From contig CAZMWE010000002.1 in assembly GCA_964570005.1 (NCBI GenBank), forward strand, positions 1 through 59,473: DNA of 59,473 nucleotides, written 5' to 3'. Made by a program: the position numbers and the translations under genes. Every line of letters begins with the position of its first letter. Within the stretch, counting starts at the first letter, position 1. Source of the stretch: JAJZCD01 sp964570005. Lineage in GTDB: Bacteria; Patescibacteriota; Saccharimonadia; Saccharimonadales; UBA4665. Shown here one piece after another: positions 53,144-59,473 of this stretch. The notes under the pieces are model-generated. The model did no database searches. It was not told the origin of the DNA and saw only the letters and a program-made list of their open reading frames with translations.

Positions 53144-54663
53144 ATGGCAACCCTGAAAGACTACCGCGACGAGCGGCTGCGCAAGCTCGATGATTTAAAA
53201 AAGCTGGGCGTTAACCCGTATCCTGCAAAAGCCGGGCATACCCACAATCTCCGTGATATTGCGGACAATTTTGACGCACTGACAGGGCAGGATGTGCAGG
53301 TGGTAGGGCGCGTACAGAATATCCGTAAGTTCGGGAAAATCGCGTTCATTGTGATACGCGATATGAGGGGGAACTACAGCTGTTCCTACACGCCGAAACG
53401 ACGGCCCCGCTCGATGCGGCTTCTGGGCGACTAGGTATGGATCAGTTGCCATTGCTCGATAGCGGCGACTTTGTGCAGGCGAGTGGTGTGGTCGAAAAAA
53501 CGCAGACTGGTGAAAAATCGGTCACGGTGCATGAGCTGCACCTGCTTACTAAGGCTTTACGTCCGATGCCAAGCAAGCAGGATGGCTTCACGAACAAAGA
53601 AGAACGCTTCCGTCGCCGGTACGTCGACATGAACGTTAACCTAGATGTCCGTGAACGCTTCGTGCGCCGCAGTAAATTCTGGCAGGCCACGCGTGATTTT
53701 CTGAACCAGCACGGTTTTACTGAGGTGAACGTCCCGGTGCTGGAACACACCACTGGTGGAGCCGATGCCAACCCGTTCGTCACACATATGGACGCGTTGG
53801 ATCAGGACTTTTATTTGCGCATCTCGCATGAGCTGCCGCTTAAGCGTCTGCTGGGTGCCGGTTTCGAAAAAGTGTATGACATTGGTCCGCGCTTCCGTAA
53901 CGAAAACTATAGCGATGAGCATTTGCCCGAGCATGTCGCTATGGAATGGTACTGGGCATATGCCGATTGGCACGACGGCATGGCGTTTCAGGAGGAGATG
54001 TTCAAATATGTGCTTGAGCAGACGTTCGGGGCGCTGCAGTTTAAATTAGACGCTCGGTTTGAGACCGATTTGAGCAAACCCTGGGAGCGCTTGGACTACG
54101 CCGAGACCATCCAGAAGCGTTATGGTCTCGATCCGTTCAACTGCACCATCGACGAGGTCAAAAAAGCTCTTACCGACAATAAGCTGGAAGTGGAGCAGAC
54201 CGAAAACAAGGCTCGCGGCATTGACAAACTTTGGAAAAATATCCGCAAAGATGTGGCGGGACCGGTGTGGCTAATAAACACACCGACATTTATCAGCCCA
54301 CTTAGTAAAACCAATCCGGATCGGCCGGAAACGACCCAGAGGGCGCAGGTGGTGATTGCCGGCAGCGAGCTGTGCAATCTATTCTCTGAGCTGAATGATC
54401 CGCTCGATCAACTACAGCGCTTTACAGAGCAACAGCAAATGCGTGATGCAGGCGACGCCGAGGCCATGATGCTTGATATCGACTACGTGGAAATGCTGGA
54501 ATACGGTATGCCGCCAGCCTGCGGTCTTGGGTTTAGCGAGCGGGTATTCTGGATTTTTGAAGGCGTGACTGCCCGGGAGGGTGTGCCGTTCCCGCAGCTT
54601 CGACATGAGGTCGACGAGCTTACCAGAAGTATTTATCCGGACTTACCGTTCATTGAACGGTAA
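53144..54663 (+). pseudogene. lysS: Lysyl-tRNA synthetase, interrupted by a frameshift
   Basis: Two ORFs together make one LysRS. 53144-53434 encodes the N-terminal OB fold up to IRDMRG. The downstream -1 frame continues LQLFLHAETTAPLDAA and includes the class II core ending at 54663 (motif 2 FRNENYSDEHLPEH; motif 3 GLGFSERVFWIFEG). The frames join at the run GGGGG (53367-53371); one more G would restore a single ORF of about 506 residues. This may be a sequencing error, a -1 programmed slip on GGG, or a true mutation in an essential gene. TACAAT lies 10 bases before the ATG. Confidence 0.85.
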
Positions 54664-54704
54664 GTCGCTCCTAAGCTTGCCGATTCAGAGACAAACTGAA
54701 ATCA

Positions 54705-54732
54705 AAAGAGCCTTCGATATCGAAGGCTCTTT
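54705..54732. terminator. Bidirectional terminator (lysS / surface protein)
   Basis: A perfect 28-bp palindrome AAAGAGCCTTCGAT/ATCGAAGGCTCTTT lies between two convergent genes. Confidence 0.85.
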
Positions 54733-54755
54733 GAACGTGCGTAGTTAGGGGCGTT

Positions 54756-55436
54756 TTATGCCTTGTCGCGGAACTTCAAACGCAGGGCGTTCAGTACATA
54801 ACCAAACACGGCTGCGCCACCTGCGAACAGGCCGGTTGAGAGCGCGGTGCTGCCGGTGTCAGGCATGGCTGCCGGAGCCGGCTGGGGTTGAGGCTGTGGC
54901 TGTGGGGTCGGGGTGGGCGTGGGTGTGACGGCCGGTGTCACCGGCACGTGTACCTTCACGTAAGCGTAGTCGCAACCGCTCTGGTTGTTATTGTTGTCCT
55001 TGCTTTTACCCGCGTAACAGGCTTTGTTGGCGATAACATCGCCGTCAGTTGTATCACTGACTTTTACGGTGTATTTCACGGTCATGCTTTGGCCGGGCTT
55101 GATTGTGCCCATGCTGGTCGAACCGTCAGTGCTGACTATCTGCAGGCCGGCAGGTAGGTTGTCGGTAGCGGCCACGTTCAACATGTCGTTGTCGCCATTG
55201 CCGGCGGCTGCGCCGGTGTTTTTGACGGTAATGGTGTAGATTAGCGTATCTCCGTTGTTTACGGTAAGGGCGCTCGATTGGTCGTTGGCGTCGGCTGTAG
55301 TGCTGCCAGTAGTCTGATCCTGAACAGTCTTAACGATGCTGCCAACTGGGTGGCAGGCAAAGACCGGTGCGGCAATGACGGTCGCAGCTGCTATGCTTGC
55401 CAGGGTGGTGCTGCCAAATAAAGAAACTTTCTTCAC
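54756..55436 (-). CDS. Cell-wall surface protein with DUF11-like domain and MPDTG sorting signal
   Basis: The 226-residue protein has a signal peptide (KKVSLFGSTTLASIAAATVI, cleavage near FAC). A DUF11-like beta domain follows (~55-165, LTVNNGDTLIYTITVKNTGA). Then comes a Pro-rich spacer (PTPTPTPQPQPQPQP) and a C-terminal MPDTG motif followed by a hydrophobic segment and basic RLKFRDK tail. That is the layout of a sortase substrate; LPxTG is changed to MPDTG. GTG at 55436 is preceded by AAGGAG. No sortase gene lies in the window. Confidence 0.85.
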   Translation of the reverse strand: MKKVSLFGSTTLASIAAATVIAAPVFACHPVGSIVKTVQDQTTGSTTADANDQSSALTVNNGDTLIYTITVKNTGAAAGNGDNDMLNVAATDNLPAGLQIVSTDGSTSMGTIKPGQSMTVKYTVKVSDTTDGDVIANKACYAGKSKDNNNNQSGCDYAYVKVHVPVTPAVTPTPTPTPQPQPQPQPAPAAMPDTGSTALSTGLFAGGAAVFGYVLNALRLKFRDKA

Positions 55437-55574
55437 AATCTTTTACTCCTTAACTCAGGGCCTCAGGAAATCGCCTCACGGCTCAGAAGTCCAGCTATTA
55501 ACGAAGCAATTATATCAAAAAATACTAATAAGTCAATGTTTTTAATGCTAATGCAAATTTATTATGTCGAGGTT

Positions 55575-55601
55575 TTAGCACTCTGAGCATGAGAGTGCTA
55601 C
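55575..55601 (+). promoter_or_regulatory. CIRCE operator (HrcA binding site)
   Basis: TTAGCACTC (55575-55583), 9 bases, GAGTGCTAC (55593-55601) matches the CIRCE consensus TTAGCACTC-N9-GAGTGCTAA except for the last base. It spans the -35 region and touches the -10 (TACAAT, 55599-55604) of the zincin gene, so HrcA binding would block RNA polymerase. Confidence 0.88.
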
Positions 55602-55613
55602 AATTGAAAACAC

Positions 55614-55994
55614 ATGTATATTATCAGCGACGAACATTTTCAGGAACTCATCGACCGGGCATTCGACAGTCTGCCCAAAACCCACCGCGACAACGTAAAG
55701 AACGTGGCGATACTGTTCGCCGACGAGCCTACCGCTGAGCAGCGCTACGAACTGCAACTGCGCCACGACCAGACGCTGCTGGGGTTGTACCAGGGAGTGC
55801 CGCTGTCGGAGCGCCAGGGCCGGCAACCGCTGTTGCCGGACAGAATCACCCTGTTCAAATTTCCGTTGCTCATGCAGGCCGGCAACGAGCGGGAACTGCA
55901 GGAGGCAATTCGCCACACGTTGTGGCATGAGATTGCGCATTATTACGGCTTGAACCATACTGATATCCATAAGCTGGAGGGCAAGGGCAAATGA
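55614..55994 (+). CDS. Zincin-like metallopeptidase under CIRCE control
   Basis: The 126-residue protein belongs to the small zincin family (COG3824-like). HEIAHYYGLNH at residues 105-115 supplies the HExxHxxGxxH ligands near the C-terminus. The start at 55614 lies 9 bases after the -10, implying a very short or no leader. Regulation by HrcA/CIRCE would make it a heat-shock gene. It overlaps the FMN reductase gene by 4 bases (ATGA). Confidence 0.85.
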   Translation: MYIISDEHFQELIDRAFDSLPKTHRDNVKNVAILFADEPTAEQRYELQLRHDQTLLGLYQGVPLSERQGRQPLLPDRITLFKFPLLMQAGNERELQEAIRHTLWHEIAHYYGLNHTDIHKLEGKGK

Positions 55995-56557
55995 ACGAAC
56001 AATCAGACGAAAAACTTACAGTGGCGGTGTTAGCTGGAACCGCGCGCGTACAGCGCCAATCAATCAAGGCAGCGCGCTACATTGCTGATTTTGCAGCTCG
56101 ACTTCCCAACGTCGAGGTGCTTTTCGTGGACCCGGCAGATTTCAATTTCCCGGGCGACGGCAACGACCCGGAAGGCAAGGATCCGCGCTACAGCGACATC
56201 GTGGCGAGAGCGGATGCATTTTTCATCGTGACGCCCGAATACAACCACAGCTTTCCTGGCAGCCTAAAGCGCATGCTCGATAGTGAGTTGCAGCTCTACA
56301 ACCACAAGCCTGTGGCGTTCGCCGGGGCGAGTAACGGTAACTGGGGCGGTGTGCGCGCTGTCGAGGCACTGCTGACCGCCGTTCGTGAGACTGGTTTGGT
56401 GGCATTAAGCTGGGATATATATTTCCCCTACGTCGATAAGATGTTTAACGACGGCGGCAGCATTCTGGAGGAGCACCGCGAGCGCTATGAGCGTAATCTC
56501 GGCAAACTCTTCGATGAGCTCTTGCTGTTCGCCAGGCTGTTCAAAACCATCCGTTAA
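55991..56557 (+). CDS. NADPH-dependent FMN reductase family protein
   Basis: The 188-residue flavodoxin-like protein has the FMN phosphate loop VAVLAGTARVQRQSIKAARY. The PEYNHSFPGSLKRMLD motif is typical of azoreductase/chromate-reductase-type NAD(P)H:FMN oxidoreductases, and AGASNGNWGGVRAVEAL follows. It is translationally coupled to the zincin gene and so probably also CIRCE-controlled. It could serve as a stress-response quinone reductase (inference). Confidence 0.88.
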   Translation: MNEQSDEKLTVAVLAGTARVQRQSIKAARYIADFAARLPNVEVLFVDPADFNFPGDGNDPEGKDPRYSDIVARADAFFIVTPEYNHSFPGSLKRMLDSELQLYNHKPVAFAGASNGNWGGVRAVEALLTAVRETGLVALSWDIYFPYVDKMFNDGGSILEEHRERYERNLGKLFDELLLFARLFKTIR

Positions 56558-57135
56558 CTGTCCTTGTGATCGGTTGGGGTGGGTGTCTGACGGTCCTGCT
56601 TGCCCAGGTAAGATCCGCGGATCTGGAATAGCAGGTAAAATCCGATAACCGCCCCGATGAGGGAGCCGATGAAGTGTCCGCCGGCGTTGTAGGGTATGAA
56701 CAGTGACAGCACTGCGTAGATCACCTGTAGCAAGAGTGCGTAGTACAGATAGTCCCAGCCCTGTTTTTGTCGGCTTTTGAGGCCTGGATACGCCAGTAGA
56801 TACAGGATACCGTTAACAGCCAAGAATGCTACACCCAGCCATAACCAGACCGAGAAGCGCGAATATAGTGTAGCGCCGCACGCGTAGCCAGGATAATAGT
56901 ATCCATTACAGAGATTACTATTACCGGCAATCCCGTTTACGACGTTGTTCACCATGTCAGCCAGACGGGCCCAGTGCCACAGGCTCCAAGCCGTAAATAG
57001 CGACAACAACCCCAATATAAGTGTCACAATCGGCGCCCAAGCTACCAACGCTTTGCGTCCGCCATCCGGCAGTTTGGGAACATTTTTAACAAACAACTCG
57101 TTCAGTTGTTCCTCGAGCTTATTCGTTTTTACCAT
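56554..57135 (-). CDS. Four-pass membrane protein of unknown function
   Basis: The 193-residue protein has four to five hydrophobic segments (e.g. APIVTLILGLLSLFTAWSLW, LGVAFLAVNGILYLLAY, LIGAVIGFYLLFQI). Its cytoplasmic N-terminus begins KTNKLEEQLNELF. A loop has two Cys (NLCNGYYYPGYAC). A GGAGG-type Shine-Dalgarno sequence precedes the ATG. No function is assigned. It converges with the FMN reductase gene and overlaps its end by 4 bases. Confidence 0.7.
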   Translation of the reverse strand: MVKTNKLEEQLNELFVKNVPKLPDGGRKALVAWAPIVTLILGLLSLFTAWSLWHWARLADMVNNVVNGIAGNSNLCNGYYYPGYACGATLYSRFSVWLWLGVAFLAVNGILYLLAYPGLKSRQKQGWDYLYYALLLQVIYAVLSLFIPYNAGGHFIGSLIGAVIGFYLLFQIRGSYLGKQDRQTPTPTDHKDS

Positions 57136-57262
57136 AACCCCGCCCCCTCCTAGTTGATACCAATACTGTACGGCTGCGTTACAGAATTGGCAAGGAATTT
57201 CACAGCGGATATGCAGCTACGGCGAGCCGTGTATACTAAGTGGTAAAGGAGGGCGGCAACAA

Positions 57263-57565
57263 GTGAAAGCAATATGGAAAGGCCAGGTGATTGCCGAGGC
57301 CGATAAGGATGAGCTGATTTACATTGAACAGAACTGGTATTTTCCGCCAGGCAGCGTTAAAAAGGAGGTTTTGCGCGAAAGTCCCACGCCCTATACCTGC
57401 CCGTGGAAGGGCGTCTGCCAGTATTTTGACGTGGGGCAGGGTGACGACTGGAGCAAGGATAATGCCTGGAGTTATCCGACGCCTATGCCGAGCGCTATCG
57501 AGCGGGTGCACAAATATTTTTCGAACTACGTGGCGTTCTGGCGCGATGTTGAAATAGAGGAATAA
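57263..57565 (+). CDS. DUF427 family protein
   Basis: This 100-residue single-domain protein carries the DUF427 signatures KAIWKGQVIAEADKDE, YFPPGSVKKEVLRES, TCPWKGVCQYFDV and the final VAFWRDVEIEE. The family has a small beta fold of unknown function, often near stress genes. The start is GTG at 57263 behind GGAGGGCGG; a TATACT near 57231-57237 is the likely -10. Confidence 0.88.
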   Translation: MKAIWKGQVIAEADKDELIYIEQNWYFPPGSVKKEVLRESPTPYTCPWKGVCQYFDVGQGDDWSKDNAWSYPTPMPSAIERVHKYFSNYVAFWRDVEIEE

Positions 57566-57582
57566 AGCCCTTAAGGAGGGCT
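57566..57582 (-). terminator. Short hairpin between DUF427 and TrmB-like genes
   Basis: AGCCCT-TAAGG-AGGGCT lies between convergent genes. On the minus strand it is followed by a short T run. Weak. Confidence 0.5.
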
Positions 57583-57586
57583 AAAC

Positions 57587-58396
57587 TTATTCGGCGCGGC
57601 CAAGATCTTCTGTAGGTAGCTTTGCCTGAGCCCATAGCATTTCAAAGAAATAGCGTTGGAAATCGGTGATGTCTTTGTTGTAGATTTCAATGCCGAAGAC
57701 TTCACCCTCGTGCCAGTTGTAGTAGGCGACTACGTCGTTATACGTGTCCATTTCAAACTTAATCGGGCAGGTCGCTGCCTCAAGTACACGGGAATAGTGG
57801 GATTTTGGCACGATTCCCGGATGCTCACGGTGCCAAGCGTTGCTATGCTCAAGGAAATTCTCGTTGAGGATAAGTCTGATGTGCCAGTCACCTTCATTCC
57901 ATCTCTCAGCCCATCGCTTGAAGAATGCGTCACCTGTGCCATACTGCATCGGCTCGTGCAAGATAGACAGAATCTCGGTCTTGGCGCGGAACAGGTTCCA
58001 CTGCATCTGACGGATACCTTCCGGGCCACGGTAAAACTGCACTCGCGTTGTGGGGTCTGACAGGGAATTGCGGCTAAGGACTTGCTCAATCAGGCCGAGT
58101 TCGTCCTGTAGACCTTTAAGTTCCTGCTCCTTTTGGCTGATAAGAATATGCAGATTGGCTATGGGTGCGGCTTTGATGACACCGCGTTTGTAATGACTCT
58201 CTACTTCGATAAGGCTGCTTGCCAGCAGCTTGTCGATCAGGCGATAAACCCGCGTCCGTTCCACATTTGAAGTACGGGACAGCTCGGAAATGGTTTGCGG
58301 TCCGTGCGCGTGCAGGGCAAGATAGATGTCGGCGATCTCCGGCTCCAGGCCGAGTTTGGCAAAGTAAGTGCGGACTGCTTCGGTGCTGAGTTGCAT
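57587..58396 (-). CDS. TrmB-family transcriptional regulator
   Basis: The 269-residue protein has an N-terminal winged helix (LGLEPEIADIYLALHAHGPQ, TISELSRTSNVERTRVYRLI), a helical linker, and a C-terminal effector-like domain with VQFYRGPEGIRQMQWNLFRA. This is the layout of TrmB/TrmBL regulators, common in archaea and many CPR genomes. A TTGTGC inverted repeat lies in the divergent promoter region. The effector is unknown. Confidence 0.8.
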   Translation of the reverse strand: MQLSTEAVRTYFAKLGLEPEIADIYLALHAHGPQTISELSRTSNVERTRVYRLIDKLLASSLIEVESHYKRGVIKAAPIANLHILISQKEQELKGLQDELGLIEQVLSRNSLSDPTTRVQFYRGPEGIRQMQWNLFRAKTEILSILHEPMQYGTGDAFFKRWAERWNEGDWHIRLILNENFLEHSNAWHREHPGIVPKSHYSRVLEAATCPIKFEMDTYNDVVAYYNWHEGEVFGIEIYNKDITDFQRYFFEMLWAQAKLPTEDLGRAE

Positions 58397-58412
58397 AAGC
58401 GAACTTTAGCAC

Positions 58413-58473
58413 TTGTGCAACTTCCGCACAACAGTTGTCCACACATGTACCACAGGTAGTATTATTGTTGTGC
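58413..58473. promoter_or_regulatory. Candidate operator in the divergent TrmB / PNPOx-like promoter
   Basis: TTGTGC (58413-58418), 7 bp, GCACAA (58426-58431) forms a 19-bp inverted repeat. A third TTGTGC half-site is at 58468-58473, directly before the ATG at 58475. This fits autoregulation plus control of the divergent gene (inference). Confidence 0.55.
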
Positions 58474-58474
58474 G

Positions 58475-58840
58475 ATGAAATGCACAGATTTACCACCGGA
58501 GTTACGAAATATCCTTGCCGAAGTACCTTATGCCACGCTGGCCACGGTTTGCCCTGACCGTACGCCCTGGAATACGCCTGTATGGGCGTGCTTTGATGAC
58601 GTACTCAATATGTATTGGGCTTCTTGGCCGGGTAACCAGCATAGTCGGAATATCGCTGATAATCCTAGCATTTTTGTCGTTGTGTATAAGTCTAACGCGC
58701 AGGAGGGGATGGGATTGGCATATATCTGGAAATGGCTGCCCGCAAGCTTATCCAAAGCCATACCCCGCTGCATCTGGTGTAATGCCGATGCTTATATACA
58801 GGGTAATTTCGTGGATAAGCGTCGGGAGATCGTTGCCTAA
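58475..58840 (+). pseudogene. Pyridoxamine-phosphate-oxidase-like gene, probably frameshifted or degenerate
   Basis: The open frame encodes 121 residues. The N-terminal part, PYATLATVCPDRTPWNTPVW to NIADNPSIFVVVYKS, is a typical PNPOx-like split barrel, and the last residues GNFVDKRREI also fit. Between them the family-like sequence GIGIYLEMAARKL appears only in the -1 frame. Adding one G to the run at 58703-58706 joins it to the N-terminal part. A second shift would be needed to return to the C-terminal frame. The domain is also shorter than usual. Sequencing error or decay cannot be separated here. Confidence 0.65.
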
Positions 58841-58900
58841 GGGCTTCAGCGGAATGCATCATGCTATACTGATGACAGATAAGCGAGGGGTTATCGGGGT

Positions 58901-59383
58901 ATGGAACAGGCAATTTTTGCGGCAGGGTGTTTTTGGGGTGTCCAATGGTATTTTGATCAGGTGCCGGGGGTAACCCAGACGCTTGCGGGCTATACTGGCG
59001 GCACTACTGAAAACCCGACTTGGGATGACGTAAACACCCATACGACAGGGCATGCTGAAGCGGTTTGGATTGAGTATGACGCCAACAAGGTTAGCTTCGA
59101 GACGCTGGTCAGACAGTTCTTCCGCATGCATGACCCGACCCAGCTAAATCAGCAGTGGCCGGACATGGGTGAAAATTACCGCAGTGCCATTTTTTATACC
59201 ACCGACGAGCAGAAAGAGATCGCCGAGCGGGTACTGGATGAGTTGCAACCGAAATACGACGAGAAAATCGTCACCGAAATTACTCCGGCGGGTCCGTTCT
59301 ATCGTGCCGAAGCATTTCATCAGAAATTTACCGAACGTACCGGCCACGGTGCTTGTCATGCGGCCTATGCTCCGGTAAGCTAG
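58901..59383 (+). CDS. msrA: Peptide methionine sulfoxide reductase A
   Basis: The 160-residue enzyme reduces Met-(S)-sulfoxide. The catalytic Cys10 is in AAGCFWGVQWYF. The family blocks GYTGGTTENPTWDDVNTHTT, GHAEAVWIEYD, GENYRSAIFY and EAFHQKF follow. A C-terminal Cys in GHGACHAAY may be the resolving residue. GCGAGGGG lies before the ATG; TATACT at 58863-58868 is the likely -10. Confidence 0.95.
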   Translation: MEQAIFAAGCFWGVQWYFDQVPGVTQTLAGYTGGTTENPTWDDVNTHTTGHAEAVWIEYDANKVSFETLVRQFFRMHDPTQLNQQWPDMGENYRSAIFYTTDEQKEIAERVLDELQPKYDEKIVTEITPAGPFYRAEAFHQKFTERTGHGACHAAYAPVS

Positions 59384-59416
59384 CGGACAGTCACCGCCTC
59401 TGTTATAGTTTAGGCC

Positions 59417-59473
59417 ATGGCAGAAAAAAGGAGTGACGGAGCGGGAGCGCAGCGTAGTCGCCAAGCAGTTATT
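59417..59473 (+). CDS. Start of a gene running off the window
   Basis: An open frame starts at ATG 59417 (MAEKRSDGAGAQRS...) and continues past the end. TATAGT (59404-59409) is 7 bases upstream with no Shine-Dalgarno sequence, the leaderless layout seen elsewhere. Too short to identify. Confidence 0.4.
   Translation, partial: MAEKRSDGAGAQRSRQAVI

Overview
The window reads as a chromosomal segment of a Candidate Phyla Radiation (Patescibacteria) bacterium, most likely Saccharibacteria (TM7). This is an inference from protein character: a DUF5663-type protein next to infB, rpsU followed directly by yqeY, a cysteine-free L31, a eukaryotic-like IleRS, a KGG-repeat mini-protein, a very large Ser/Thr/Gly-rich surface protein, and a compact set of essential genes. 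UGA is used as a normal stop (for example in def), which argues against the SR1/Gracilibacteria code. No phage, insertion sequence or CRISPR array is visible.

Layout. 1-680: end of 23S rRNA, a long spacer, 5S rRNA and a bidirectional terminator. 689-3997: accessory genes (DUF1697, KGG protein, NADAR, ROK protein plus zinc protease, an orphan ORF). 4260-8010: translation block (S1, IF-2, DUF5663 protein, tRNA-Ala). 8178-11835: def-fmt and priA on the minus strand. 12240-17704: HTH protein, rpsU-yqeY, adk-map, ftsA, ftsZ. 17973-21920: nrdR, class II ribonucleotide reductase, a thioredoxin-fold protein. 21963-25702: T-box leader, SGNH hydrolase, ileS. 25884-26195: rplU. 26568-34523: a 2651-residue surface protein. 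34567-37263: parA, then convergent parB and lepB, with two copies of a structured repeat flanking parB. 37617-42120: LCP protein, membrane protein, HtrA, guanylate-kinase-like protein. 42098-44943 (minus): rpmE, prfA, P-loop kinase, prmC. 45166-51075: rpsB-tsf, a 37-residue microprotein, frr-uppS, an M50 protease and a CPBP protease. 51259-54663: proS, greA, lysS (frameshifted). 54756-59473: a sortase-type surface protein, a CIRCE-controlled zincin and FMN reductase, small accessory genes, msrA and the start of one more gene.

How it works together. Most of the window is information processing (initiation, elongation, termination and recycling factors, tRNA synthetases, ribosomal proteins), cell division (ftsA, ftsZ, parA, parB) and envelope work (uppS, LCP, signal peptidase, HtrA, site-2-type protease, surface proteins). 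Regulation is unusually legible. There is a translational T-box ahead of the ileS operon, a CIRCE operator, a NrdR-type box, an operator-like repeat at a TrmB-like regulator, and terminator-like or alternative-pairing leaders ahead of the KGG protein and rpsB. Many genes have a -10 hexamer only 6-7 bases before the start codon and no Shine-Dalgarno sequence, which predicts widespread leaderless mRNAs.

The least explained items are the paired structured repeat around parB, the long-armed inverted repeats in four intergenic gaps, the 37-residue microprotein with its own promoter and terminator, and the structured nrdJ leader. Two genes (lysS and a PNPOx-like gene) carry apparent single-base losses in G runs.
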